The notes: a model not told the origin generated them from the letters alone. Counted from the first letter of the stretch, positions 49,515 to 58,777 are shown. The stretch: 64,000 nucleotides of DNA from an uncultured Rhodospirillaceae bacterium (GCA_943787205.1 CALSLN010000006.1:1-64000), one strand, 5' to 3'. Translations and numbers: made by a program.

Positions 49515-49540
49515 GAGACGGCACCCATTGGCGCCGTCTC
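49515..49540 (-). promoter_or_regulatory. rplL-rpoB intergenic hairpin, possible attenuator or processing site
   Basis: An 11-bp stem (GAGACGGCGCC with GGTGCCGTCTC on the minus strand, one G-U pair) and a 4-nt loop lie about 30 nt after the rplL stop in the 221-nt gap before rpoB. There is no T-run after it, so it is not a full terminator. E. coli has an attenuator and an RNase III site at this place; equivalence is inferred from position. Confidence 0.5.
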
Positions 49541-49570
49541 GCAAACCAGATTCTAAAGATCGAGCTTGAA

Positions 49571-49945
49571 TTACTTGAGCTCCGCTTTGGCTCCAGCATC
49601 TTCGAGCTTCTTCTTAATTTCTTCGGCTTCGTCCTTGGGCACACCTTCTTTAACAGGCTTAGGCGCACCTTCAACGAGGTCCTTCGCTTCTTTAAGGCCG
49701 AGGCCTGTAATCGCGCGAACTTCCTTAATGACGTTGATCTTTTTCTCGCCGGTTTCGACCAAGATGACATCAAAGTCAGTCTTGGCTTCCTCAGCTTCAC
49801 CGCCAGCAGCGCCGCCAGCAGCAGCGACAGCAACAGGTGCCGCTGCAGAAACGCCCCACTTCTCTTCGAGAAGCTTCGAAAGTTCTGCCGCTTCAAGAAC
49901 GGTTAAATTTGAAAGGTCGTCTACAAGTTTTTCTAAATCAGCCAT
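49571..49945 (-). CDS. rplL: 50S ribosomal protein L7/L12
   Basis: 124 residues from ATG 49945 ([15 protein letters not shown]), which has GGAG 9 nt upstream. An Ala/Gly-rich hinge (about 38-52) links the dimerisation domain to the C-terminal factor-binding domain, with [36 protein letters not shown]. Stalk protein that recruits EF-Tu and EF-G. It follows rplJ by about 57 nt. Confidence 0.97.
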   Translation of the reverse strand: MADLEKLVDDLSNLTVLEAAELSKLLEEKWGVSAAAPVAVAAAGGAAGGEAEEAKTDFDVILVETGEKKINVIKEVRAITGLGLKEAKDLVEGAPKPVKEGVPKDEAEEIKKKLEDAGAKAELK

Positions 49946-50002
49946 TGATTGGCACTCCAATTGAGTTCTAAAGATTTTAGGTACGGATCAGCGTCAAGCG
50001 GC

Positions 50003-50545
50003 TTAACCCTGCTCGGCTTTGGCATTGAGAACTCGAGCCAACTGTCCGGCCGGAGCTTGAAGCACCCCAGCAATCCGGGTAGCCGGTGTCGAAATCATTC
50101 CAACGATCTTGGCGCGTAGTTCATCCAAGGATGGAAGCTTGGCCAACGCGCTTACTTGCGCGAGATCCATAACTTCGCCATCCAAAGAACCGCCTAGAAT
50201 CACCAGATTCTCGTTGTCCTTGGCAAAATTCGAGCAAACTTTTGCAGCTGCCACCGGGTCCTCGGAATAGGCTATTGCCGTGGGACCGATAAACAGATCG
50301 CTCAAGTTCTCGAACTTAGTTCCTGCTAGGGCAAGACGCGTGAGCCGATTTTTAGTGACACGGAATCCAGCGCCTGCCTCACGCGCTTTTCCCCGAAGAT
50401 CTTCAAGTTGTTTAACAGTCAGCCCTTTGTAGTGGGTCACTGCAACAAACGTTTGATCTTGGATCAATGCGTTGAGAGAGGAAATCAGATCCTGTTTTTG
50501 CTCTCGGTTCACATCCGTCTCCGCTACGATGGCTCTATGCGACAC
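50003..50545 (-). CDS. rplJ: 50S ribosomal protein L10
   Basis: 180 residues. The core reads VAVTHYKGLTVKQLEDLRGKAREAGAGFRVTKNRLTRLAL and DLFIGPTAIAYSEDPVAAAKV, typical L10 blocks. L10 anchors L7/L12 dimers on the ribosomal stalk. The start at 50545 gives MSHRAIVAETDVNREQKQ; the roughly 260-nt upstream leader probably carries the L10 autoregulatory structure. Confidence 0.95.
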   Translation of the reverse strand: MSHRAIVAETDVNREQKQDLISSLNALIQDQTFVAVTHYKGLTVKQLEDLRGKAREAGAGFRVTKNRLTRLALAGTKFENLSDLFIGPTAIAYSEDPVAAAKVCSNFAKDNENLVILGGSLDGEVMDLAQVSALAKLPSLDELRAKIVGMISTPATRIAGVLQAPAGQLARVLNAKAEQG

Positions 50546-50689
50546 AAGTCGCGGCGAACCAATTGCACTTTGATGTCGGCCATCAAATTCTCAAGACCGA
50601 CATCGCTCATGTCCTGCCCAGAAGTGTGCCGATCCGCCGATGATTCTTATCGAACCAAAACGGCCGTCCACTCCCGTCTGTGATGGCGG

Positions 50690-50780
50690 CTATTGCCATT
50701 AAGCTCTTCACAAATTGAAGAACACCAGCAGTCTCGGACAGGTACGAAACCCGAAGGTTCCGCCTCCCGGTTGACCCAAT
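50690..50780 (-). ncRNA. Probable ribosomal protein L10 leader (rplJ 5' regulatory RNA)
   Basis: The 261-nt gap between rplA and rplJ holds no gene but has structure. On the minus strand AACC-TTCG-GGTT forms a UUCG-tetraloop hairpin (50759-50748), followed by a CCGAGACTGCTGGTG segment like the internal loop of L10 leaders. Position directly before rplJ agrees. I recognise it by position and motif only; boundaries are approximate. Confidence 0.45.
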
Positions 50781-50806
50781 AAAGAATCAACCGAAAGCCT
50801 TAGTCG

Positions 50807-51505
50807 TTAGCTAGCACTTGCTTCGCTAACGGATACCTTGACGCCTGGTCCCATTGTGGAACTAAGCGAAATTTTCTTTAAGTAAGCGCCCTTAACCCCT
50901 GTAGGTTTGACTTTGATAATCGCCCCTAGAAAGGCCCGAACGTTCTCGTTCAATTGTTGTTCGGTGAAGCTCGCTTTGCCAACGCCTGCATGAACAATTC
51001 CAGCTTTCTCTGCACGAAACTGCACTTCTCCAGCCTTAGCATTCTTAACAGCAGTCTCAACGTCAGGCGTTACCGTTCCCAATTTCGGGTTAGGCATCAA
51101 ACCACGCGGACCAAGAACCTTGCCGAGCTTCCCAACCACACCCATCATATCTGGTGTAGCGATGACCCGATCGAAGTTCATTTCTCCGCCTTGAATTTTT
51201 TCTGCTAAATCATCACCACCAACGAGATCTGCGCCGGCAGCTTTCGCTGCATCAGCTTTATCCCCTTTGGCAAAAACGGCGACACGCATGGTCTTGCCGG
51301 TTCCATGAGGAAGAGCAACAACACCGCGCACATTCTGATCCGCATGACGAGGGTCAACACCAAGGTTCAATGAAAGCTCAATTGTCTCATCAAACTTTGC
51401 TGTCGCGCTCTTCTTAATCAACTTCACGGCATCATCGACGGAGTACGACGCATCGCGATCAATACCCTCATAACCCGCGATCAGACGTTTTCCTTTTTTA
51501 GCCAT
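50807..51505 (-). CDS. rplA: 50S ribosomal protein L1
   Basis: 232 residues from ATG 51505 ([19 protein letters not shown]). Blocks: [49 protein letters not shown] (the L1 signature), and the C-terminal [25 protein letters not shown]. It forms the L1 stalk controlling E-site tRNA and in E. coli represses the L11 operon. It begins 5 nt after rplK; this frame is intact although rplK is damaged. Confidence 0.97.
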   Translation of the reverse strand: MAKKGKRLIAGYEGIDRDASYSVDDAVKLIKKSATAKFDETIELSLNLGVDPRHADQNVRGVVALPHGTGKTMRVAVFAKGDKADAAKAAGADLVGGDDLAEKIQGGEMNFDRVIATPDMMGVVGKLGKVLGPRGLMPNPKLGTVTPDVETAVKNAKAGEVQFRAEKAGIVHAGVGKASFTEQQLNENVRAFLGAIIKVKPTGVKGAYLKKISLSSTMGPGVKVSVSEASAS

Positions 51506-51510
51506 GATCT

Positions 51511-51950
51511 TTACCCCACCACCTCGAGACCAATGGACCGCGCCGACCCTTCGACCTGCAAGCATCGCTGCCTCAATTGTCGCGAACAGTTGAGGTCGGG
51601 CATCTTCTGCTCGGCGATTTCGCGGACTTGGGCCCGGGTGACGGTGCTCCGCCACTTCTCGTCCCAGGTGCCCCACCGCCCTTCTTGCCCTTTGATGCCT
51701 TGATCAAGAAAGTAGCTGGTCGGGGGCGTTTTGGTCTCAAATGTAAAGGAGCGATCCGCGTACACCGTAATCGCCGTTGTCGGAACTGGAACACCCTGCT
51801 CCATCTGCTGCGTTGCCTGCGTTAAACGCCTTGCAGAATTCCATAATGTTGACGCCGCGTTGACCGAGCGCCGGTCCCACGGGGGGCGACGGGTTTGCTT
51901 GTCCAGCAGCAATCTGCAACTTGATATATGCCGTCTATCTTCTTTGCCAT
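51511..51950 (-). CDS. rplK: 50S ribosomal protein L11, frameshifted in this sequence
   Basis: Start ATG 51950 (MAKKIDG, then a shift), stop TAA at 51511-51513 after SIGLEVVG. Pieces: [34 protein letters not shown] (diagnostic N-terminal proline-rich block), [19 protein letters not shown] in another frame, and a C-terminal piece ending EVVG. Length of 440 nt is about 8 nt over the expected 432, so net bases are inserted. L11 binds the GTPase centre. Confidence 0.87.
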
Positions 51951-52047
51951 GTTTCACCTCAGCAGTTGCGTCAGATTTACCCTCCGACGCGCCGGGTCCG
52001 CGGTACGGCTCTCCGAGGCCTTTCGGAGACCACCTCCCGCAGAAATC

Positions 52048-52582
52048 CTATAGTTTCTCGACCTGACTGTATTCCAGCTCCACCGGCGTCGAGCGCCCAA
52101 AGATGGAGACGGAAACCTTCAGCCTTGCCTTTCTCCTCGTCGACATCCTCGACGAAACCATTGAACGACGAGAACGGCCCGTCGCTGACTCCGCACCTGC
52201 TCGCCGACCTCGAAGACCACCGACGGCTTCGGCCGGTCGATCCCCTCCTGAACCTGGCGCATGATCTGCTCTGCCTCGGCCTCAGAAATCGGCGATGGCC
52301 GGCCTTGCCCGCCCAGGAACCCTGTCACCTTTGGCTGATTCTGGAACCAAATGCCAGGACTCGTCCGTCAGGTCCATCTTGATCAATACGTAGCCGGGGA
52401 AGAACTTGCGCTCTGCGCTAACTTTCGCGCCGCGCCGCATCTCCACCACTTCTTCGATCGGCACCAGGACCTCTTCAATCTTGTCGGCCATATCCTTGCT
52501 GCACTGCCTGCTCGCGGATCGATTGAGCGACCTTGCTCTCGAACCCAGAGTAGACGTGCAAAACGTACCACTTAGCTGACAT
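52048..52582 (-). CDS. nusG: Transcription termination/antitermination factor NusG, frameshifted in this sequence
   Basis: Start ATG 52582 ([22 protein letters not shown]), stop TAG at 52048-52050 after [11 protein letters not shown]. Reassembled pieces: [40 protein letters not shown] (NGN domain), [22 protein letters not shown] (linker), and the KOW domain end [17 protein letters not shown]. At least four indels are needed. NusG couples RNA polymerase to ribosomes and Rho. It lies 12 nt after secE. Confidence 0.88.
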
Positions 52583-52594
52583 TGTGACCGCCCC

Positions 52595-52783
52595 TTACCC
52601 AAACAACCAAGAGACGCCAAGGCTCAGAATCTTGTCTACAATCAAGAAGAATACGGCAAATATGCTGCAGAAAATAAAAACGAGCACGACCGACACCGAC
52701 GCTTCGCGACGGGACGGCCATGTCACTTTGGACATTTCCTGTCTCACCTGCCGAACAAACTGACCTGGTGTCGTTCTTGCCAT
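52595..52783 (-). CDS. secE: Preprotein translocase subunit SecE
   Basis: 62 residues from ATG 52783 ([28 protein letters not shown]). The amphipathic helix with [10 protein letters not shown] and a single membrane helix ([20 protein letters not shown]) are the minimal SecE that clamps SecY. An in-frame TTG at 52792 adds three residues. Placed between tRNA-Trp and nusG, the common bacterial order. Confidence 0.94.
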   Translation of the reverse strand: MARTTPGQFVRQVRQEMSKVTWPSRREASVSVVLVFIFCSIFAVFFLIVDKILSLGVSWLFG

Positions 52784-52910
52784 TGTCTTCAAAAACCTGA
52801 CCTCAATGAGCGATAACGAATAAGAAATCGCTCAATACAAGCGTTTTGGGCTCTGTCAGCTTAAAATCACGTCAAAACTTCATCTTAAGGCTAGGCTTGC
52901 CTCGTCAGGG

Positions 52911-52986
52911 TGGCAGGGGTGATAGGACTCGAACCTACAGCCCCCGGTTTTGGAGACCGGTGCTCTACCAATTGAGCTACACCCCT
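52911..52986 (-). tRNA. tRNA-Trp (anticodon CCA)
   Basis: Minus strand, 5' end at 52986. Acceptor AGGGGTG pairs with CACCCCT, followed by G and an encoded CCA (52911-52913). Anticodon loop CTCCAAA between CCGGT and ACCGG gives CCA. T-loop GGTTCGAGTCC. It lies between tuf2 and secE, a common bacterial arrangement. Confidence 0.96.
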
Positions 52987-53110
52987 ATAACAAGTGGCCG
53001 CCCTGAGAAACCGATGCCATCCACCGTCGGAACTAAGTGGAATCCACCGCAATATTTGCCTAATACCTTGATAAAATTGACTTAATTTAGATCTGACCGT
53101 CGCCCTGGAC

Positions 53111-53150
53111 GCAAAAAAATAGGTCCGGTCGATACGGATGCATCGACCGG
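53111..53150 (-). terminator. Rho-independent terminator between tuf2 and tRNA-Trp
   Basis: On the minus strand the stem CCGGTCGAT/ATCGACCGG (9 bp, 53150-53142 with 53133-53125) is followed by ACCTATTTTTTT. It separates the tRNA-Tyr/tRNA-Gly/tuf2 unit from the tRNA-Trp/secE/nusG unit. The remaining roughly 110 nt to 53260 shows nothing else. Confidence 0.85.
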
Positions 53151-53259
53151 ATGGCGGTCTATAGCGCGCCCACGCCAAGGAAATCAAGGCTTTTTAACGA
53201 TTTCCAGGCGTTGTTTAGAGGTATTAACAAGCAAACCCTGACGCGCTAACCAACTTTTC

Positions 53260-54447
<1,188 letters not shown>

Positions 54448-54531
54448 GGCTTTCTCTCACCTCTGGAGGGCTTAACTCGTATGCCCGGTCAATCATTCCG
54501 CCCTAAGGCATCGCCCAAGGACAGCAGCATT

Positions 54532-54605
54532 TGGAGCGGGTGGACGGAATCGAACCGACATAACTAGCTTGGAAGGCTAGGGCTCTACCTTTGAGCTACA
54601 CCCGC
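54532..54605 (-). tRNA. tRNA-Gly (anticodon TCC)
   Basis: Minus strand, 5' end at 54605. Acceptor GCGGGTG/CACCCGC, discriminator T, encoded CCA at 54532-54534. Anticodon loop CTTCCAA within stem CTAGC/GCTAG. T-arm GTCGGTTCGATTCCG. It lies between tRNA-Tyr and tuf2. Confidence 0.96.
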
Positions 54606-54642
54606 TTAATCTAACCGCAGCACCTGGTAGGCCAGGAGTGAA

Positions 54643-54727
54643 TGGTGGAGGGGGTAGGATTCGAACCTACGTACGCTATGCGGCCAGATTTACAGTCTGG
54701 TGCCTTTAACCACTCGGCCACCCCTCC
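54643..54727 (-). tRNA. tRNA-Tyr (anticodon GTA)
   Basis: Class II tRNA on the minus strand, 5' end at 54727. Acceptor GGAGGGG/CCCCTCC with encoded ACCA. D-arm TGGCCGAGTGGTTAAAGGC. Anticodon loop CTGTAAA gives GTA. The long variable arm (around CGCATAGCG) and the T-loop GGTTCGAATCC confirm Tyr. Confidence 0.96.
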
Positions 54728-54760
54728 AAATACCAAGGCTCACCTTGGCTGCGGGGCATC

Positions 54761-54789
54761 CACGTATGAAGTTTGCCAGTTGTTGTCAA
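54761..54789 (-). promoter_or_regulatory. Sigma70-type promoter for the tRNA-Tyr/tRNA-Gly/tuf2 operon
   Basis: Minus strand: perfect -35 TTGACA (54789-54784), 17-nt spacer, weaker -10 TACGTG (54766-54761), then a GC-rich start region (GATGCCCCGC). Transcription would start near 54754, about 27 nt before tRNA-Tyr. Confidence 0.6.
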
Positions 54790-54816
54790 CTTTAAAACCT
54801 TGACCTGGGTCGCTAA

Positions 54817-55677
54817 GTGTCCGATGCGAACACGATGAACAACTCACCCCGCGCAAAAAACAACAAACCAAAGCACCGCCCAGGCGGCAGCAAGGCACAC
54901 AAAACACCCGACCCGAAGCGCAAAACTTCGGGAAAAAGTGGTGCTGGACTGTGGCTTTTCGGATTGCACGCCGTCGAGATGGCCCTCGCCAACCCAAACC
55001 GGCGTATCGATAGATTGCTCGCAACACCGGAAGCCGCCCAAAAACTCTCGAATAAAAATTTAACACGTGCGCAACTAAGTTATTTGGAGCCAGCAGATCG
55101 CAGCGCCATCGACGAAGCCGTTGGCCCGGACAAAGTGCACCAAGGCGTCGCCGTTAAAGTCCAGCCGTTGCCGGACATGGATACGCACGATTCCCTGGAA
55201 GGGCTTAGCTCAGATGAACCTGCTCTCATCGTTGCCTTAGACCATGTTACAGACCCCCATAACGTTGGAGCGGTCCTTCGCTCTGCAAGCGCATTTGGGG
55301 CTCGGGCCCTTTTGACCACCAAACACAATGCGCCGGACGAAACAGGCGTTTTGGCAAAATCGGCGTCCGGGGCCCTTGAGTCTGTTCCAATAGTGAGAGT
55401 TACGAACCTCGGTCGCTCCATAAAAGACTATCAGGATGCAGGATTCTGGGTCGTCGGATTGGACGCCTCCGGAAACGACGAAATAGACAAAATGGAGATG
55501 CCGTCTCGCTGCGTCTTGGTCCTGGGAGCCGAAGGAGAAGGCTTGAGACCAGGTGTACGAAGCGCGTGCGACTTTATGGCGCGCTTGCCAATGACCGGAC
55601 CTATGGAAAGCTTGAATGTTTCCAATGCGGCTGCCGTTTCAATGTTTGAGTGGATGAGGCAAAGACGAGTTAGCTAG
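54817..55677 (+). CDS. rlmB: TrmH/SpoU-family 23S rRNA 2'-O-methyltransferase, RlmB-like
   Basis: 286 residues from GTG 54817. A basic, disordered N-terminus (about 45 residues) is followed by the substrate-binding domain (LFGLHAVEMALANPNRRIDRLL) and the SPOUT knot. Knot motifs: LDHVTDPHNVGAVLRSASAFG, VLVLGAEGEGLRPGVRSACD and ESLNVSNAAAVSMFEW. RlmB methylates G2251 in the P loop of 23S rRNA; the family also includes tRNA methyltransferases, but the N-terminal domain and length fit RlmB. It is divergent from the tRNA-Tyr operon and followed by tRNA-Thr. Confidence 0.88.
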   Translation: MSDANTMNNSPRAKNNKPKHRPGGSKAHKTPDPKRKTSGKSGAGLWLFGLHAVEMALANPNRRIDRLLATPEAAQKLSNKNLTRAQLSYLEPADRSAIDEAVGPDKVHQGVAVKVQPLPDMDTHDSLEGLSSDEPALIVALDHVTDPHNVGAVLRSASAFGARALLTTKHNAPDETGVLAKSASGALESVPIVRVTNLGRSIKDYQDAGFWVVGLDASGNDEIDKMEMPSRCVLVLGAEGEGLRPGVRSACDFMARLPMTGPMESLNVSNAAAVSMFEWMRQRRVS

Positions 55678-55705
55678 TAATGATCGAATTAGTCGAATCC
55701 TGGGC

Positions 55706-55734
55706 TTGCCCTTTTCCGACGCTCGCCATAATGT
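55706..55734 (+). promoter_or_regulatory. Possible promoter for tRNA-Thr
   Basis: TTGCCC (55706-55711), 17-nt spacer and TAATGT (55729-55734) lie about 40 nt before tRNA-Thr, just after the rlmB stop. Both hexamers match sigma70 consensus only partly. Confidence 0.4.
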
Positions 55735-55775
55735 CTCGCCGTTTTTAAAGTGGTGTTCAATACACAGAAAATAAC

Positions 55776-55851
<76 letters not shown>

Positions 55852-55875
55852 TTTCCTTACTCAACAAGGCATAAC

Positions 55876-56133
55876 ATGACCCCTGTTCAGGTCGTCTGGG
55901 ACTTCATCGCCGGCTATAGCTGGATGATTGCTGCCGGCTTCTGCACCGTTGGCTATGTTATCATCTTGTCGATCATGATCCGGAAGATTATGCGCGACAA
56001 TGCTTTGAGTGATGACAATAAGCCCCCACCTCGCCCGCTTTTCTATCTTGGCCAGGCGTACTTAGCTTTTGTATGGCCGGTACCATTGTTCTTGGTTCTG
56101 GAGTTTTTAGACGTCTTAACGCAAGCCCAGTAG
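55876..56133 (+). CDS. Small membrane protein of unknown function
   Basis: 85 residues with two predicted membrane helices: MIAAGFCTVGYVIILSIMI (about 17-35) and AYLAFVWPVPLFLVLEFL (about 62-79). A basic/polar cytoplasmic loop with KPPPRPLFYL lies between. I do not recognise the family. It begins 24 nt after tRNA-Thr on the same strand. Confidence 0.6.
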   Translation: MTPVQVVWDFIAGYSWMIAAGFCTVGYVIILSIMIRKIMRDNALSDDNKPPPRPLFYLGQAYLAFVWPVPLFLVLEFLDVLTQAQ

Positions 56134-56265
56134 TCAATCAGAAGCGCGTTCACGCAAAGAAAACACCACGAATTACTATTCGCTTTAGTGGGCGCCTTTT
56201 GAAAAGAGCCCTAGACGAGGGCCTCTGATCAAAAGAGAATAGGTTAGTCCAAGATAAACCCTAGG

Positions 56266-57045
56266 GTGATCACGGCTTTGATGGTTGATTTAGCGCAGCA
56301 AAATAACGGATCGAACCGCATCCTTGTGGTCGAGGACGACGTTGTCGCGCGCGACACACTGAGCGCCTTACTATGTAAGGAAGGGTGGACCGTCGACATT
56401 GCTGGCGACGGTGTCGAAATGAAGAGGCTTCTCGAACAAAATGTGCCGGCAATCGTTCTGATGGACGTTCACCTTCCAGGAGACGACGGATTCGAGCTGA
56501 CACGCTACCTTCGAGACACCTATGAACTTGGCATCATCATGCTGACGGCGAAAAGTGATTTGGTTGACCGCGTTGTCGGGCTGGAGATCGGCGCTGATGA
56601 TTATGTGACTAAGCCGTATCAGCCCCGCGAGCTACTCGCACGTATTAAGAGCTTGTCGCGCCGCCTTGAGGTGAACGCGGCCAATGATGCACAGTCTGCC
56701 ATCAATAGCACACCAACCGTTTCCGTAAGTCAGTTTCGCTTTTCAAACTGTGTGCTTGATGGCGAAAGAAGAAAGCTAGTTGGACCCAACGAAGAGTTGC
56801 TCGACCTCACAACGAGTGAATTGAGTTTGCTAAGCGCCTTCGTGCAGAATCCATATTCAGCTTTGAGCCGTATTGATCTCATGCAACTTGTCTACCATCG
56901 GGAATGGAACCCCACGGACCGCAGCATTGATGTGCTCGCAGCGAAGGTTCGTCGAAAATTGGAAAGCCTTACGGGCGACGCGTCGCTCATTCGCTCCGTT
57001 CGCGGTATAGGCTATGAGTTCGCGGCAAACGTCGAGGCTTTGTAA
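56266..57045 (+). CDS. OmpR-family response regulator
   Basis: Two-domain regulator, about 255-259 residues. The frame begins at GTG 56266; ATG 56281 (MVDLAQQNNGSNRIL) is an equally possible start, and neither has a strong ribosome binding site. Receiver domain: acidic pocket E23-D24-D25 (numbered from GTG), phospho-acceptor D67 (VLMDVHLPG), T94 and K116 (DYVTKPYQP). Winged-helix DNA-binding domain (about 150-255): LLDLTTSELSLLSAFVQNP and DRSIDVLAAKVRRKL followed by IRSVRGIGYEF. No histidine kinase gene is in the window, so it is an orphan here. It ends at a bidirectional terminator facing chrR. Confidence 0.88.
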   Translation: MITALMVDLAQQNNGSNRILVVEDDVVARDTLSALLCKEGWTVDIAGDGVEMKRLLEQNVPAIVLMDVHLPGDDGFELTRYLRDTYELGIIMLTAKSDLVDRVVGLEIGADDYVTKPYQPRELLARIKSLSRRLEVNAANDAQSAINSTPTVSVSQFRFSNCVLDGERRKLVGPNEELLDLTTSELSLLSAFVQNPYSALSRIDLMQLVYHREWNPTDRSIDVLAAKVRRKLESLTGDASLIRSVRGIGYEFAANVEAL

Positions 57046-57080
57046 CGCGCTAATTCGTAAGACTCATTCCACAGCGCGGC

Positions 57081-57119
57081 AAAAAAAAGGCCCCAGCTCT
57101 TTCGAGCTGAGGCCTTTTC
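57081..57119. terminator. Bidirectional terminator between the response regulator and chrR
   Basis: A nearly perfect stem AAAAGGCC-CAGCTC / GAGCTG-GGCCTTTT with loop TTTC, flanked by A-run on the left and TTTT on the right. It can terminate both the plus-strand regulator gene ending at 57045 and the minus-strand rpoE-chrR transcript ending at 57138. Confidence 0.88.
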
Positions 57120-57137
57120 AAATTATTTGTACAATAT

Positions 57138-57803
57138 TCAAAAACGGAAAAAGGGCTGTAAAACCTTAGCGATCATACCAGTGGGCTGAAGTTCACCTTC
57201 AGTAACAACCAAACAGACACACTCTTCACCCGCATCCGCCACCGGCTGATGGACCAGACCATCATCCGCAGCCTCAACGTCTCCGCGTTGGAAATTACCG
57301 GTTGCATCTGTATAGCCACCAGCAAGGACCATGGTCATCTCATCACCGCTGTGACCGTGCATCGGAACCTTCGTACCAGGAGCTATTCGAAGGAGTCCAA
57401 CCTTAGGCCCCTTCGCTTCCGTATGTATTGCCGTGTAACGAACACCAGGACCAAGCCAACGCCACGGCAAAGACTTTATCGCTCCTGGCAGATAATCCTT
57501 AAGTGGACGAGGTATAGAGACCGGGTCGTCAGCACCTTCATCAACCGTTTCAACCGCTGCACTGACAAACTCTTCCTGCTCATCCAAACGAGCAAGGACA
57601 GCATCGAGGGCAGACGCTCCGATATCTGATGGATCAATCTCTTCAATAAGTTCGCCGCCAATGCCCTCAGCCTTAGCAACAACACCACGGCAAACAGGAC
57701 ATAGCGAAAGATGCGTAGCGATCAGGATCGACGATGGCTCGTCCAAAGATCCAGCAGCGTATGACACCAACAGGTCGTCACTAGGATGATGACTTGCATT
57801 CAT
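57138..57803 (-). CDS. chrR: ChrR-type zinc anti-sigma factor
   Basis: 221 residues. The N-terminal anti-sigma domain has the zinc set H6, H31, C35, C38 (HLSLCPVC), the same residue numbers as R. sphaeroides ChrR. The C-terminal cupin domain has H149-x-H151-x3-E155 (MHGHSGDE) and H185 (LVHQP), whose spacing matches the second zinc site of ChrR (H141, H143, E147, H177). By family, ChrR holds the ECF sigma factor inactive in the cytoplasm until singlet oxygen or related signals release it. Its start overlaps the sigma gene stop by 4 nt. Confidence 0.92.
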   Translation of the reverse strand: MNASHHPSDDLLVSYAAGSLDEPSSILIATHLSLCPVCRGVVAKAEGIGGELIEEIDPSDIGASALDAVLARLDEQEEFVSAAVETVDEGADDPVSIPRPLKDYLPGAIKSLPWRWLGPGVRYTAIHTEAKGPKVGLLRIAPGTKVPMHGHSGDEMTMVLAGGYTDATGNFQRGDVEAADDGLVHQPVADAGEECVCLVVTEGELQPTGMIAKVLQPFFRF

Positions 57804-58381
57804 TGCTCTTCTCCTAAAGCCGTGCGAACTCGCCGCATGGCTAGTCTCAATCTCGATTTAACAGTACCCAACGGAAGATTAAGTTCTTCTGCAATCTCAC
57901 CGTGGGGTTTGTCTTGGTAAAAAGACAACCTAATGACCTCAGCTTGCACCACCGGAAGCTGGGCGATTGCAGCTTTGATTTTCACCTGCACCTCGCCAAC
58001 CTCTACCGCTCTATCTGGAGACATCTCAGGCTCCGGAACAAAAGCAGGATCTTCAGGATCAAAGTTTGGTCGTCGCTCTTTACGTAGCGCATCGATTCTC
58101 AGATTACGTGCAACCGTAAATATCCACGTTCCCGCTGACGCTTTCGTCGGATCGAACCTGTCCGCTTTTCGCCAGACCGACAGCATCGCTTCCTGGCTCA
58201 ACTCCTCAGCTGAGGCCTGGTTCGCACCCTGCCGCATCAAATAGGACTTAAGGCGAGGCGCGTAATGCGCGAATAATTTTGAGAACGCCTCTTTATCGCG
58301 ATGTTGTGCGATAGAGACCAAGTGTTTGGTCATCACAACTGTGTCGGACGTCGCCGACGCGCTGGATTTATTACTAGTCAC
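57800..58381 (-). CDS. rpoE: ECF sigma factor, RpoE of the ChrR-linked (singlet-oxygen) group
   Basis: Sigma-2 region DKEAFSKLFAHYAPRLKSYLMRQGA with AEELSQEAMLSVWRKADRFDP, the region-2.4 piece STWIF-like AGTWIFTVARNLRIDALRKERR, and sigma-4 QLPVVQAEVIRLSFYQDKPHGEIAEELNLPLGTVKSRLRLAMRR. I place the start at GTG 58381 with GGGAAAG about 10 nt upstream; the frame stays open to 58471 and an internal ATG lies at MTKHLVS. It would recruit RNA polymerase to TGATCC-N18-TAAGA promoters; exactly such a site precedes it (58504-58532), indicating autoregulation. Confidence 0.9.
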   Translation of the reverse strand: MTSNKSSASATSDTVVMTKHLVSIAQHRDKEAFSKLFAHYAPRLKSYLMRQGANQASAEELSQEAMLSVWRKADRFDPTKASAGTWIFTVARNLRIDALRKERRPNFDPEDPAFVPEPEMSPDRAVEVGEVQVKIKAAIAQLPVVQAEVIRLSFYQDKPHGEIAEELNLPLGTVKSRLRLAMRRVRTALGEEQ

Positions 58382-58503
58382 TGCTCGTCTTTCCCGCCGA
58401 CTACCCGGCGACCCCTTGATCAAGACTGCAGGCGATCTAGGAACGTCAAATCGTTCTTGAACACCAAACACCAGAGTCTCCCTCAGTTCTCCTCGTTATT
58501 TAC

Positions 58504-58532
58504 TCTTACGGCCGATCCTCATTAACGGATCA
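58504..58532 (-). promoter_or_regulatory. RpoE-dependent promoter of rpoE-chrR
   Basis: Minus strand: TGATCC (58532-58527), exactly 18 nt, then TAAGA (58508-58504). This is the consensus known for ChrR-linked RpoE promoters in R. sphaeroides. Transcription would start near 58497, 26 nt before the upstream limit of the rpoE frame. Confidence 0.8.
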
Positions 58533-58777
58533 CCACAAAAACAAGGGGCTTTATGGGCGTAGTAAGTGAACTGACTCTGGTTTCTTGCCGTACAGTCTTT
58601 ATTCCATATGAGTTTCTATACTAGCCCGCTCTGAAGTCACATCGCACGACCTTATCCATAGAGGGTTCACCCTCTGCTCAATTGTCAGTAAGAACAAACC
58701 AAGGGGTTTTCAAGATTTCTAGTTTTGCTAATATTTTCAATGCCATATGGGGCGCACCAGCCTTGGGGTCTTTCTAG
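58533..58777. other. Intergenic region between rpoE and the lipid-modification cluster
   Basis: No gene is seen. It contains an inverted repeat GAGGG-TTCA-CCCTC at 58661-58674 and a TAAGA at 58689-58693, and must hold the promoter of the cluster starting at 58778. A -35 matching TGATCC is not found at the right distance (the base at that place reads GTTCAC), so RpoE control of the cluster is not directly visible. Confidence 0.5.

Noticed and set aside
58661..58693. Second RpoE promoter ahead of the lipid cluster
   Set aside because: TAAGA is present, but at 17-18 nt upstream the sequence is TTCACC or GTTCAC, a poor match to TGATCC; kept only as an open question.
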